From: Kiloniellaceae bacterium
Lineage (GTDB): Bacteria; Pseudomonadota; Alphaproteobacteria; Kiloniellales; Kiloniellaceae
Assembly (NCBI GenBank): GCA_009377535.1
Contig: WHTV01000001.1
Location: 44,421-108,420, forward strand
Direction of reading: 5' to 3'
DNA: 64,000 bases
Shown here piece after piece: positions 1-8,882 of the stretch. Position 1 is the first letter of the stretch. Each line of letters begins with the position of its first letter. A model generated the notes under the pieces. The model saw only the letters and a program-made list of their open reading frames with translations. It was not told the origin of the DNA and ran no database searches. The translations under genes were made by a program, and so were the position numbers.

Positions 1-1245
1 CCGGGCTTCGCGGCCGCCGAAGTGCTCTATCACGACGACGGTCGCGTCAAGGGCGTGGCCACCGGCGACCTGGGCGTGGCGCGCGACGGCACCCGCAAGG
101 ACAGCTACCAACCGGGCATGGAACTGCACGGCCGCTACACCTTCTTCGGCGAGGGCTGCCGCGGCTCGTTGACCCGGCAGATCGAGGCCCGCTTCGGTCT
201 GCGCCAGGGCGCCGACCCGCAGACCTACGGCATCGGCATCAAGGAACTCTGGGAGCTCGATCCCGCCAGGCACAAGGCGGGCACGGTGATTCACACCGCC
301 GGCTGGCCTATGAACTCCACCACCTGGGGCGGCTCTTTCATCTATCACCTGGAGAACAACCAGGCCTACGTCGGCTACGTGGTCGGCCTCGACTACGACA
401 ACCCGCACCTCTCGCCCTTCGACGAGATGCAGCGATTCAAGACGCACCCGGCGATCCGCCCGATGCTGGAGGGCGGCAGGCGCATCTCCTACGGCGCCCG
501 CGCGCTGAACGAGGGCGGCCTGCAGTCGCTGCCGAAGCTGGTGTTCCCCGGCGGGGCGCTGATCGGCTGCGCGGCCGGTTTCCTCAACGTGCCGAAAATC
601 AAGGGCAGCCACAACGCCATGAAGACCGGCATGCTGGCCGCCGAGGCGGCCTTCGAGGCGATCACGGGAGGCGCCGAGGCGCCGGCCGAGCTGGCGGCCT
701 TCCCGCCGAAGTTCGAGTCCTCCTGGGTCTACGAGGAACTCTACAAGGCCCGCAATTTCCGCCCGGCCTTCGGCAAGTGGGGGCTCTACGGCGCCATGCT
801 CTATGGCGGCCTCGATCTCAAGCTCCTCGGCGGCCGCGCGCCCTGGACCTTCCGTCACAAGCACGCCGACCACGAGCGCCTGAAGCCGGCGGCGAAGATG
901 CCGAAGATCGACTATCCCAAGCCCGACGGCGTGATCACCTTCGACAAGCTGTCCTCGGTGTTCATCTCCAACACCAACCACGAGGAGGATCAGCCGGTCC
1001 ACCTGACGCTGAAGGACCCCGCGATCCCGGTGGCCCACAACCTCAAGCTCTATGACGAGCCGGCGCAGCGCTATTGCCCGGCAGGGGTCTACGAGATCGT
1101 GCAGGACGCGGGCGAGCAGCCGCGCCTGCAAATCAACGCGCAGAACTGCGTCCACTGCAAGACCTGCGACATCAAGGACCCGACCCAGAACATCGTCTGG
1201 ATCACGCCGGAAGGCGGTGGCGGCCCAAATTATCCGAACATGTGA
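1..1245 (+). CDS. Electron transfer flavoprotein-ubiquinone oxidoreductase, 3' part (5' truncated by window)
   Basis: This membrane-associated iron-sulphur flavoenzyme passes electrons from reduced electron transfer flavoprotein to ubiquinone, linking fatty- and amino-acid oxidation to the respiratory chain. The frame is open from base 1, and about 414 residues are visible. The N-terminal FAD-binding Rossmann part lies upstream of the window. Family features seen are HTAGWPM, the stretch around YVVGLDYDNPH, and a C-terminal 4Fe-4S domain with cysteines in CPAGVYE and NCVHCKTCD, followed by the typical IKDPTQN tail. The stop is TGA at 1243. The GTG at 22 is an internal valine codon, not a start. 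Confidence 0.95.
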   Translation, partial: PGFAAAEVLYHDDGRVKGVATGDLGVARDGTRKDSYQPGMELHGRYTFFGEGCRGSLTRQIEARFGLRQGADPQTYGIGIKELWELDPARHKAGTVIHTAGWPMNSTTWGGSFIYHLENNQAYVGYVVGLDYDNPHLSPFDEMQRFKTHPAIRPMLEGGRRISYGARALNEGGLQSLPKLVFPGGALIGCAAGFLNVPKIKGSHNAMKTGMLAAEAAFEAITGGAEAPAELAAFPPKFESSWVYEELYKARNFRPAFGKWGLYGAMLYGGLDLKLLGGRAPWTFRHKHADHERLKPAAKMPKIDYPKPDGVITFDKLSSVFISNTNHEEDQPVHLTLKDPAIPVAHNLKLYDEPAQRYCPAGVYEIVQDAGEQPRLQINAQNCVHCKTCDIKDPTQNIVWITPEGGGGPNYPNM

Positions 1246-1371
1246 GCCCGCCCGCTCCGGGCCGCGGCGCCTTGCACGGCGGGCTGTAAGCGCCATGTTA
1301 GTCAGGTAGCGGCACGCTGAAGAGTCGCGAAAGCGTGATTTCAGAAGGTTTTTTTGGTGCCAAGCTGGTCA

Positions 1372-1401
1372 TTGTGACGTTTCGCAGCGGTCGGTTACAC
1401 T
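1372..1401 (+). promoter_or_regulatory. Candidate sigma-70 promoter for the TPR lipoprotein gene
   Basis: A -35-like TTGTGA (1372-1377) and a -10-like TACACT (1396-1401) are separated by 18 bp. Transcription from here would start near 1408. That is downstream of the GTG at 1402 and upstream of the TTG at 1474, which agrees with the later start chosen for the following gene. Both hexamers are imperfect, so this is a candidate only. Confidence 0.35.
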
Positions 1402-1473
1402 GTGCGGGCCTACCGCGGGTTTTCGCCGGCCTTCCCGCCGGCCGCATCGCAGCGAAAACGCTGGGAGATTGAT

Positions 1474-3261
1474 TTGCCGAACAATGTGTTCCTCTTGCAG
1501 CGGACCGCCTGGTCCAAATCGCTGTTCTTTGCCCTGGCGGTCGGCTTTTTTCCGGCGGCCTGCAGTGCGGAATCGCCGGCGCCCGGCGGCGGCCTGCTGG
1601 CCCAGCTCGCCCAAGGGGGCGTGGCGCCCGAAGCGTCGGCGCCGCCGATCGCCTCGCCCTACGGCGCCTATCTGGCCGGGCTGGTGGCACGCAGCGACGG
1701 CGACTTGGACTCCGCAGCAGAATACATGCTGCAGGCCCTGCGCTACGACCCGGACAACCCGGAACTGCTCTATGACGCCCTGACCATGGCGGCCGCGACA
1801 GGCCGCAACGAAGACGCTGTAGACTTGGCCGAGCGCGTCCTGAAACTGGAGCCGCGGCACAGCCTGGCGGTCCTGGTGACGGCGGTGGAGGCGGCGCGCC
1901 AGGGCGACCTGAAGGGCGCCGAGGCGCGGCTTTCCGTCCTGCCGGGGCGCGGCTTCGACCAGGTGCTGATGCCCATGCTGAACGCCTGGATCAAGACCGG
2001 GCTGGGCGACGCAGAGGGTGGCCTGCAGGCGCTCTCCGTGCTGCTGCAGGGTGACGGCGGGACCGCCGTGCTCCATGGCCTGCACGCCGCCCTCATCAAC
2101 GAGGTTGCCGGCCGCAACGAAGTGGCGGCACAGGGATACGAAAGCCTGCTGGAACAGACCACGCGGCCGACGCTACGCATCACCTGGCTGGCCGGCAGCT
2201 TCTTCGAGCGGCACGGCCAGCGCGACCGGGCGATCGCGCTCTATCGCGAGTACATCGCCAGTGCGCCGGGGTCCGACATCCTCATGCCGATGCTCGAGCG
2301 CGCCGAGCGCGGCGGCGAGAGTCCCGCAGAGGTCGCCAGCGCCACGGACGGCATGGCCGAAGTGCTGTTCAATCTCTCCGGCCTGCTGAGCCAGGAACAG
2401 GCCAACGACGCGGCGCTGATCCATCTGCATCAGGCCCTCGCGCTGAAGCCCGACTTCATGCTGGCGCAGGTCCTGCTTGGCGAGATCCTGCAGATGCAGG
2501 GCCGCAGCCGCGAGGCCATCGCCGCCTATCGGGCGGTGCCGGAAGGCTCGGCTTTCAGCTGGATCGTCCGCCTGCGCATTGCCGACGAGTTGCAGCAGCT
2601 GGACGAGACCGAGATGGCCCTGGCGGAGCTCGATCGCCTGGCGGCCGAGCGGCCGGACTCCTACGAGCCGTTGTCGCGCAAGGGCAACCTGCTGCGCATC
2701 AAGGAGCGTTTCGCCGAAGCGGCGGAGGCCTATGACGGCGCCGTCCAGCGCCTCGAACAGCAAGGCGAGATCGAGCCGCACCACTGGTCGCTGCTCTACT
2801 TCCGCGGCATCGCCCTGGAGCGTTCCGGCCAGTGGGCGCGTGCGGAGGCGGACTTCAAGCATGCCCTCGGCCTGCAACCGGAACAGCCCTACGTGATGAA
2901 CTATCTCGCCTATTCCTGGGTCGAGAAGAAGCAGAACCTTGACGAGGCGGAGGCCATGCTGGAGCGCGCGGTGAAGCTGCGTCCGCGCGACGGCTACATC
3001 GTCGACAGCCTGGGCTGGGTCTACTTCCGTCTTGGCCGCTACGACGAGGCGGTGGTGCAGCTCGAGCGGGCGGTCGAACTGCGGCCGCAGGACCCGACCA
3101 TCAACGACCACCTGGGAGATGCGCTGTGGCAGGTCGGCCGCAGGAACGAGGCGCGCTTCCAGTGGCACCGTGCCCTGAGTTTCGATCCGGAAGAAGACGA
3201 CGTGCCGGTCATCGAAAAGAAGATCAAGCAAGGCATGGCAGTGCCGCCGGAAAATATCTGA
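1474..3261 (+). CDS. TPR-repeat lipoprotein
   Basis: Tetratricopeptide-repeat protein of about 595 residues, probably a periplasm-facing lipoprotein scaffold. I chose the TTG at 1474: it has a GGGAG ribosome site just upstream, and translation from it gives a short basic N-terminus, a hydrophobic stretch and the lipobox-like FPAAC. A longer frame is open from GTG 1402, but that codon overlaps the candidate promoter. Helical TPR pairs run through almost the whole protein, for example around YDPDNPELLYDAL near the N-terminus and RPRDGYIVDSLGWVYF and RPQDPTINDHLGDALW near the C-terminus. No catalytic motif is visible. The partner is unknown. ispE follows after 64 bp. Confidence 0.85.
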   Translation: MPNNVFLLQRTAWSKSLFFALAVGFFPAACSAESPAPGGGLLAQLAQGGVAPEASAPPIASPYGAYLAGLVARSDGDLDSAAEYMLQALRYDPDNPELLYDALTMAAATGRNEDAVDLAERVLKLEPRHSLAVLVTAVEAARQGDLKGAEARLSVLPGRGFDQVLMPMLNAWIKTGLGDAEGGLQALSVLLQGDGGTAVLHGLHAALINEVAGRNEVAAQGYESLLEQTTRPTLRITWLAGSFFERHGQRDRAIALYREYIASAPGSDILMPMLERAERGGESPAEVASATDGMAEVLFNLSGLLSQEQANDAALIHLHQALALKPDFMLAQVLLGEILQMQGRSREAIAAYRAVPEGSAFSWIVRLRIADELQQLDETEMALAELDRLAAERPDSYEPLSRKGNLLRIKERFAEAAEAYDGAVQRLEQQGEIEPHHWSLLYFRGIALERSGQWARAEADFKHALGLQPEQPYVMNYLAYSWVEKKQNLDEAEAMLERAVKLRPRDGYIVDSLGWVYFRLGRYDEAVVQLERAVELRPQDPTINDHLGDALWQVGRRNEARFQWHRALSFDPEEDDVPVIEKKIKQGMAVPPENI

Positions 3262-3325
3262 GTCGACGTCTGCATGGGCTTCCCGGCGGTGGGTGAGGCG
3301 CTTGCGGCTTGCCCGAGTTTGAACC

Positions 3326-4213
3326 GTGACCGATAGAAAATCAGCCGCCGCCGGCGCGGCCTGCATCGAGCAGGCCTGGGCCAAGATCAACCTGACCCTG
3401 CAGGTCACCGGGCGTCGGGCGGACGGTTATCATGAGCTGGAGAGCCTGGTGGCCTTCGCCGACCTCGGCGACGAGCTGCTTGTGGAGCCTGCTCGCGACC
3501 TGACCTTGCAGGTGACGGGGCCCTTCGCCGCGGCCCTCGCCGGCGAAGGCGATAATCTGGTGCTGCGCGCGGCGCGGGCGCTGGCGGCGCGCAGCGGCGG
3601 CGCTGCGGGCGCCGCCATCACTCTCACCAAGAACCTGCCTGTCGCCTCCGGCATCGGCGGCGGCTCGGCCGACGCGGCGGCGGCGCTGCGCGGTCTCAAA
3701 CGTCTTTGGAACATCGAACTGCCGGCCGCGGAGCTGGCTGCTCTGGCCCTCACCCTCGGCGCTGACGTGCCGGTCTGCCTGCGCGGCGAGGCCGTGATGA
3801 TGTCGGGTATCGGCGAGGCGCTGCAGCCGGTGGCGGCGCTGCCGCCGCTCTGGCTGCTGCTGGTGAATTGCGGCGTGGCGGTCGCCACACCGGCGGTCTT
3901 TGCCGCGCGCGAAGGCGCAGTCTCGAAGGTGGCCGAGCCCCGCCTGCCGCCGGTTGGGATCGGGCCGTTCATCGATTGGCTGGCCGTCCGCGGTAACGAT
4001 CTGGAAGCTCCGGCCTGCCGCCTCGCGCCCGCCGTGGCGTCGGTGCTGGCGGCCCTGAAGACCTTGCCCGACTGCCTGCTGGCGCGCATGTCCGGCAGCG
4101 GCGCCACCTGCTTCGGCCTCTTCGAGAACGAGCAGGCCGCGCGCAGGGCCGCCCAGGCGATCGCTCTGCAGCATCGGAACTGGTGGGTGGCAGCGGCGCT
4201 GCTGCGTGCTTAG
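3326..4213 (+). CDS. ispE: 4-diphosphocytidyl-2-C-methyl-D-erythritol kinase
   Basis: GHMP-family kinase of the MEP isoprenoid pathway. It phosphorylates the 2-hydroxyl of CDP-methylerythritol with ATP in the cytoplasm. The start is GTG 3326. Substrate-binding AWAKINLTL lies near residues 18-26, and the glycine-rich ATP loop [17 protein letters not shown] near 105-122. The C-terminal GHMP motif [12 protein letters not shown] is present. The length of 295 residues is normal for the family. No strong ribosome site is visible before the GTG. It may be co-transcribed with the TPR gene upstream, and it converges on the next gene. Confidence 0.95.
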   Translation: MTDRKSAAAGAACIEQAWAKINLTLQVTGRRADGYHELESLVAFADLGDELLVEPARDLTLQVTGPFAAALAGEGDNLVLRAARALAARSGGAAGAAITLTKNLPVASGIGGGSADAAAALRGLKRLWNIELPAAELAALALTLGADVPVCLRGEAVMMSGIGEALQPVAALPPLWLLLVNCGVAVATPAVFAAREGAVSKVAEPRLPPVGIGPFIDWLAVRGNDLEAPACRLAPAVASVLAALKTLPDCLLARMSGSGATCFGLFENEQAARRAAQAIALQHRNWWVAAALLRA

Positions 4214-4242
4214 CTAGCCGTCGGGATGCGCAGGGAGCGGCG

Positions 4243-5358
4243 TCAGTTGCCGTAGAGCTCGACCACCGAGCGCAGCTCTTCCAGCAGCGCCTGGTCGGCT
4301 TCGCCGTCGGCGACGAGGCCCGCCATTTCCTGATAGCTGCGGATCGCCGCCCGGGTCTGCGCTGTCAGCACGCCGGCTTGGCTGCCGGGGTCGAGGTCGA
4401 GGCGGATGAGCAGCAGCTGGATCTCGTTGAGCTCCTCGGCGCCGAGGGCCGCCTCGGTGGCAGGCTCGGCCACCAGCGGTTCCGGGCGCTCCGCCGCGCC
4501 CACCGCGGGGTCCAGGACGACGACGGCTTCGGTTTCGCGCACTGCTTCGGCGGGCAGGGTGGCCTCGGCGACCTGCGGGGTAGGCGCCGGCTGCGGCGCG
4601 GCCGCTTCATTCCCGAGGGTCATCCAGAGGGCAAGCCCGCCGCCCACCACGCCCAGCGCCAGCATGGTCAGCACGAAGCCGCTGGTCGTATGCTGCTGCT
4701 TGTCGAAGTGGCGGCCGCTTGCCTGGGGCGCGATGGCCGGCTTGGTGAGCGTCGATTTCTTGGCATCGGGCTTCGCGTCCTCGGCTGCCTTGGCATCGGT
4801 TTTCTTGGCGTCGAGGCTCTTGGCTTCCACCGGCTTGGCGGTCTCGGCACCGGCGCCGGGCTTCTTCGCCGCGTCCTTGCCGTTCGCGCCGCCGCCGTTG
4901 GTCGTGGGCTGGGCGGCGACCGGCTGGTCCGGGATCGGCTTGGCGGCGCTGGCGGTCGGCTTGGCCGCGGGGGGCGTCGCCTTCGCCGAACTGAAGGTGA
5001 GGCCGCTGGCCTTCGGCGAGGTCGGCTGCGGGCCGCTCGCTTTCAATTCACCGGCGGAGGAGCCGGAGAAGCGCAGGCCGCTGCTTTCCGGGAGTTTCGG
5101 GGGTGGCGCCACGAAGGGCCGGTTGCTGCCGAAGCTGATGGTTGCCGGATCGGGTGCCTGGAACTTCGCGCCGGACGCCGGCGGAGTCTTGCCGGCCGGC
5201 ACCTCCACAGCGGGCGCTGCGGCGGCCTCGCTTGCCACTGCCGATTTTTCCCCAGGCGCCTTCGCCCGCTTGCCTTTGGGCGAGCGCGACTTCCCCGCCC
5301 CTTTGCCGGGCGCGGTCTTGGCGGGCTTCTGTGGGGCCTTGTCCGTGTTTTCTGTCAT
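4243..5358 (-). CDS. Membrane-anchored protein with Ala/Pro/Lys-rich N-terminus and C-terminal peptidoglycan-binding-like domain
   Basis: A 371-residue protein starting at ATG 5358. The first ~215 residues are low-complexity Ala/Lys/Pro/Ser-rich with lysine-alanine runs. One transmembrane helix follows (FVLTMLALGVVGGGLALWM), then a second Ala/Pro/Glu-rich linker. The last ~70 residues (from about LNEIQLLLIRLDLDPG to RAAIRSYQEMAGL and onward) look like a PG_binding_1 domain. The topology suggests a cytoplasmic basic N-terminus and a periplasmic domain touching the cell wall. The function is not known. It is divergent from hpnN and convergent with ispE. The low-complexity part gives a long antisense open frame that is not a gene. 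Confidence 0.75.
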   Translation of the reverse strand: MTENTDKAPQKPAKTAPGKGAGKSRSPKGKRAKAPGEKSAVASEAAAAPAVEVPAGKTPPASGAKFQAPDPATISFGSNRPFVAPPPKLPESSGLRFSGSSAGELKASGPQPTSPKASGLTFSSAKATPPAAKPTASAAKPIPDQPVAAQPTTNGGGANGKDAAKKPGAGAETAKPVEAKSLDAKKTDAKAAEDAKPDAKKSTLTKPAIAPQASGRHFDKQQHTTSGFVLTMLALGVVGGGLALWMTLGNEAAAPQPAPTPQVAEATLPAEAVRETEAVVVLDPAVGAAERPEPLVAEPATEAALGAEELNEIQLLLIRLDLDPGSQAGVLTAQTRAAIRSYQEMAGLVADGEADQALLEELRSVVELYGN

Positions 5359-5584
5359 CTCTTCGGCGGACCGTACCGGACCTGTCAGCTTGCAACTCTG
5401 TGGGCCTCGGCGCGCGCACCCGAGCTTTCGGGGCAGGCGTGCAAAGGCTCCAATAGTCCGTTATGGGCCAGCCGTGGTTAACGGAGCCCTAATTCGAAGC
5501 CTTTCAAAAACATAACTTTTTGCCGATCGACCGGAAGCCGGAGGGGCCGTCGGAGCGTTGTCAGCGGCGTGAATCCGGGGCTAT

Positions 5585-8221
5585 ATGACGGCCTCGACTT
5601 GGGAACACCTGCCTTTGCACAAGATCAGCGCCCCTCACGACCGCCCGAGCGGCCTCTTCGGGGCCTGGGTTGACCGGGCCTGCCGCCGCCCCGCTCTCGT
5701 GGTGTTCCTCTGCCTGGCGACCGCCGCGGGCCTGCTATGGCTGGCGGTCGCGACGCTCACCATCAACACCTCGACCAACGACATGCTCTCGGCGGAACTG
5801 CCCTTCCGGCAAAACGAGGACGCCCTGGAGCGGGCCTTTCCCCAACTGGTCGGCACCCTGACCATCGCCGTCGAGGCGCCCGATGCGCTGGCCGCCGAGG
5901 TCGCCGCCGAAGGCCTGGCAGAGGCGCTTGGCCGCCGGCCGGAGGTGGTGCGCTCGGTCTTCCTGCCGCAGGGCGGCGCCTTCTTCCGGCAGCACGGCCT
6001 GCTCTATCTGTCGCGCGAGGAACTGCAGGCGCTGGGCGACCGCCTCGCCGGGGCGCAGCCGCTGCTCTCGGCGCTGCAGGCCGACCCCAGCCTGCGCGGC
6101 CTGGCCGACCTGCTGGACCGGGCGATGCGCGAGGACGCGGCCGGGGGCGAGGATCTGGCGGTTCTGCTGGACCGCCTGGCCGAGGTCGCCGAGGCCCTGC
6201 CGCGCGATCCGGCCGCGCGGCTTTCCTGGTCGACGCTGTTTTCTGACCAGGACGAGACCGCCGAGGACCGCCGCCGCTTCATCGTGGTGAAGCCGGTGGT
6301 CGACTTCGCCAGCCTGGCGCCCATGGCCGCCACCGTGGCCGCCGTGGAGGCGGCGGCCGAGCGGCTCGGCCTGACCGCGGCGCAGGGTTATCGCCTGCGG
6401 CTCACCGGGCAGGAACTCATGCTTCAGGACGAACTGGTCTCGGTGCGCTCGGGCATCGGCCTGGTCGGCCTGCTCTCCGCGGTGCTGGTGGCGATCGTAC
6501 TCTTCGTGGGCCTGCGCTCATGGCGCCTGGCGGTGCCCATCCTGGTGACGCTGGTCGCCGGGCTGGCCTGGACCGCCGGCTTCGCCGCCGTTGCGGTGGG
6601 GGAGCTGAACATCATCTCCGTGGCCTTTGCCGTGCTGTTCATCGGCCTCAGCGTCGACTTCGGCATCCACTATGCCTTGCGCGTGCAGGAGAGCCAGGCC
6701 GAGGGCAAGCCCCCAGCGGCGGCCCTGACGGCCGCGGCGGTGCTGCTCGGCCGGCCGCTGCTGCTCTGCGCGCTGTCCTCGGCGCTGGCCTTCTTCGCCT
6801 TTTTTCCGACTGCCTATCGCGGTCTGTCGGAACTCGGCCTCATCGCCGGGTCCGGCATGTTCATTGCCCTCTTCCTGAACTTCACGCTGCTGCCGGCGCT
6901 GATGCGGCTCATGCCGGCGCCGCCCGCCCCCGCCCTCCGCGGCCCCGTCGCCCGCGCCGGCGCCGCGCTTCAGGGCCGCGCCGCCCGCTGGGCGCGCGGG
7001 CTCACCACGCTCGGCCTCCTGCTGGCGGTGGCGGCGGCACTGGCCTTGCCGGGTGCACGCTTCGACGATGACCCGCTGAACCTGCGCGATCCGGACTCGC
7101 CCTCGGTAGCGGCGCTGCTGGAGCTCATGGACGATCCCCGCGTCTCGCCCTACAGCGCCACGGTGCTGGTCGACGACCTGGCGGCGGCGCGGGCGCTCGC
7201 GCCGCGCCTGGCCGCTTTGCCGCAGGTCGAGGCCGCCATCACCCTCGACGGCTTCGTGCCGCGGGATCAGGAGGCCAAGCTCGCCGTCCTCGACCAGCTG
7301 GCGCTCCTGCTCTCGCCGCTTTTTACCGCGCCGCCGCCCGCCCTCATGCCCGACGAGGCCGAGCGGGCCGCCGCGCTGGAGCGGCTGAAAGCGAGCCTGG
7401 CTGCTGCGCCGGAAGTCCTGCAGCCGGCCGCCGGCCGCCTGCTGCGCGCGCTGGAGGATCTTGGCGCGGAGACGCCGGCGCAGCTGGAGGCCGCTTGGCT
7501 CGGCGGCTTCGAGGCCGCGCTGGAGCGCCTGCTCGACGGCCTGGAGGCGGCGGAGGTCACGTTCGACGACCTGCCGGCGGAGCTCACCGCACGCTACCGC
7601 GCCGAAGCCGGTCGCGTCCTGATCGAGGTGATCCCGGCCCAAGACCTGCGCGACCAGGCGGCGCGTGAAGCCTTCGTCGATGCCCTGCAGGCGCTGGTGC
7701 CCGACGTCTCCGGCGCGCCGGTCACCATCGTCGAGGCGGGGCGTGCGGTGGTGACCGCCTTCGTCCAGGCCCTGGTGCTGGCGCTCGTCGCCATCTCCCT
7801 GCTGCTGCTGTTCGTGTTGCGCTCGGCGCTGGACACGCTGCTGGTCCTGGCGCCGCTGCTGCTGGCGGCGCTCCTGACGGTGGCGGTTGGCGTCGTCTTC
7901 GCCCTGCCGTTCAACTTCGCCAATGTCATCGTGCTGCCGCTGCTGCTGGGCCTCGGCGTCGACAGCGGCATCCACTACGTGCTCCGCGCGCGTGAGGCGG
8001 CCGACGACGCCGCGAGCGGTTCTACGAACTCGACGCCGCGGGCGATCCTGCTCTCGGCGCTCACTACGCTTGCCTCCTTCGGCGCGCTGTCGATCTCGCA
8101 GCACCCGGGCACCGCTTCCATGGGCCAGCTGCTCACCATCGCCATCCTCTTGACGCTGGTCTGCGTGCTGGCCTTCCTGCCGGCCCTGCTGGCGCTGGCC
8201 GGGCGCCTGCCGCGGGCCTGA
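5585..8221 (+). CDS. hpnN: HpnN-like RND/MMPL transporter (hopanoid-associated)
   Basis: Inner-membrane RND-superfamily transporter of 878 residues. HpnN homologues carry hopanoids from the inner to the outer membrane. One N-terminal helix (PALVVFLCLATAAGLLWL, about 36-53) is followed by a large periplasmic loop starting at TSTNDMLSAELPF. Two MMPL-type six-helix blocks each carry the signature motif with a conserved Asp: GLSVDFGIHYALR near 353-365 and GLGVDSGIHYVLR near 788-800. This duplicated layout is the family norm. The ATG at 5585 has a GGGG-type site upstream. No squalene-hopene or other hpn gene is in the window, so the hopanoid link is by homology only. Confidence 0.82.
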   Translation: MTASTWEHLPLHKISAPHDRPSGLFGAWVDRACRRPALVVFLCLATAAGLLWLAVATLTINTSTNDMLSAELPFRQNEDALERAFPQLVGTLTIAVEAPDALAAEVAAEGLAEALGRRPEVVRSVFLPQGGAFFRQHGLLYLSREELQALGDRLAGAQPLLSALQADPSLRGLADLLDRAMREDAAGGEDLAVLLDRLAEVAEALPRDPAARLSWSTLFSDQDETAEDRRRFIVVKPVVDFASLAPMAATVAAVEAAAERLGLTAAQGYRLRLTGQELMLQDELVSVRSGIGLVGLLSAVLVAIVLFVGLRSWRLAVPILVTLVAGLAWTAGFAAVAVGELNIISVAFAVLFIGLSVDFGIHYALRVQESQAEGKPPAAALTAAAVLLGRPLLLCALSSALAFFAFFPTAYRGLSELGLIAGSGMFIALFLNFTLLPALMRLMPAPPAPALRGPVARAGAALQGRAARWARGLTTLGLLLAVAAALALPGARFDDDPLNLRDPDSPSVAALLELMDDPRVSPYSATVLVDDLAAARALAPRLAALPQVEAAITLDGFVPRDQEAKLAVLDQLALLLSPLFTAPPPALMPDEAERAAALERLKASLAAAPEVLQPAAGRLLRALEDLGAETPAQLEAAWLGGFEAALERLLDGLEAAEVTFDDLPAELTARYRAEAGRVLIEVIPAQDLRDQAAREAFVDALQALVPDVSGAPVTIVEAGRAVVTAFVQALVLALVAISLLLLFVLRSALDTLLVLAPLLLAALLTVAVGVVFALPFNFANVIVLPLLLGLGVDSGIHYVLRAREAADDAASGSTNSTPRAILLSALTTLASFGALSISQHPGTASMGQLLTIAILLTLVCVLAFLPALLALAGRLPRA

Positions 8222-8265
8222 GGGGCCGCCAAAGGACGTTGCAGCCGGGCGGCGGCGGCGCTAAG

Positions 8266-8295
8266 TTGCCGCCCGCCCGGAGACGGCCCTATGAT
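8266..8295 (+). promoter_or_regulatory. Promoter of tRNA-Gln
   Basis: TTGCCG (8266-8271) and TATGAT (8290-8295) are spaced by 18 bp. The predicted start near 8302 lies about 14 bases before the mature 5' end of the tRNA, as expected for a short tRNA leader. Confidence 0.6.
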
Positions 8296-8315
8296 GGGCA
8301 GTTCGCCGGCCCTGC

Positions 8316-8390
8316 TGGGGCGTAGCCAAGTGGTAAGGCACCGGTTTTTGGTACCGGCATTCGCAGGTTCGATCCCTGCCGCCCCAGCCA
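8316..8390 (+). tRNA. tRNA-Gln (anticodon UUG)
   Basis: The full cloverleaf can be drawn. The acceptor stem TGGGGCG (8316-8322) pairs with CGCCCCA (8380-8386). The anticodon stem CCGGT/ACCGG (8341-8345/8353-8357) encloses a 7-base loop with TTG at 8348-8350. The T arm holds GGTTCGATCC. Discriminator G is at 8387 and CCA is encoded at 8388-8390. TTG in positions 34-36 reads CAA and CAG (Gln). Confidence 0.97.
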
Positions 8391-8514
8391 GTTCCTCTCC
8401 TGAACCCCGATCTCGATGACGACGCGCCTTCGCTGCGCCGGTCGCCTTGGGATTCCTCCTTGTCCTGCCGGCAGCCGGAACCAAGTTAAAAGGTTCTACG
8501 GGGAGGGAACTCGC

Positions 8515-8880
8515 ATGGACACAGCCGGAGGGTGTTTGGCGTCCGTACGTCGCGGCGCCCTGTTTTGGATTTGCCTGATTTCCGCTCTGGGCGCGACCGG
8601 GTCCGCAGCGGCGTTCTGCAACGAGCCGGCGGCGCCCTACTGCCTGCGCGATCGCGGCAAGTTCGCCGACGAGCGGTCGATGCGGGACTGCAGGTGGAAT
8701 GTCGAGAGCTATGTGACGAAGCTGCGCGACCACGCCAACTGCCTGGTCAGGGATGCGGAAGTGGAGGGGCGGCGGATGGTCGAGGAAGCGCAGCACGAAG
8801 CCTACAAGGCGAGGGACAAAGCCGAGGCTGCCGCCGCGCGCTTCGAGTGCAAGGCCGACGGCGACAGGGTCTGCTACTAG
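8515..8880 (+). CDS. Small secreted six-cysteine hypothetical protein
   Basis: A 121-residue protein. The ATG at 8515 is preceded by a strong GGGAGGGAA site. A signal peptide (basic start, FWICLISALGATGSAAA core) precedes a mature part of roughly 85 residues. The cysteines after the signal lie in FCNEP, PYCLRD, RDCRWN, ANCLV, FECKAD and the C-terminal VCY, which suits three disulphides. The middle is helical and charged (VEGRRMVEEAQHEAYKARD). The frame extends upstream in the same phase to 8416, but that part has no signal-peptide sense. I do not recognise the family. It follows tRNA-Gln and converges on a cupin gene only 2 bp away. Confidence 0.65.
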   Translation: MDTAGGCLASVRRGALFWICLISALGATGSAAAFCNEPAAPYCLRDRGKFADERSMRDCRWNVESYVTKLRDHANCLVRDAEVEGRRMVEEAQHEAYKARDKAEAAAARFECKADGDRVCY

Positions 8881-8882
8881 GC

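Noticed and set aside
1245-1285. Inverted repeat AGCCCGCC/GGCGGGCT after the ETF-QO gene as a terminator
   Set aside because: The loop is 25 bases long and no T run follows, so it is not a convincing intrinsic terminator.
4183-5481. Long plus-strand frame of 432 codons antisense to the Ala/Pro/Lys-rich membrane protein
   Set aside because: The minus-strand gene gives a domain layout with a transmembrane helix and a PG-binding-like end. The plus frame is low-complexity Gly/Arg with no motif.
6518-8104. Minus-strand frame of 528 codons inside hpnN
   Set aside because: Arg/Gln-rich antisense of a transporter with clear MMPL motifs.
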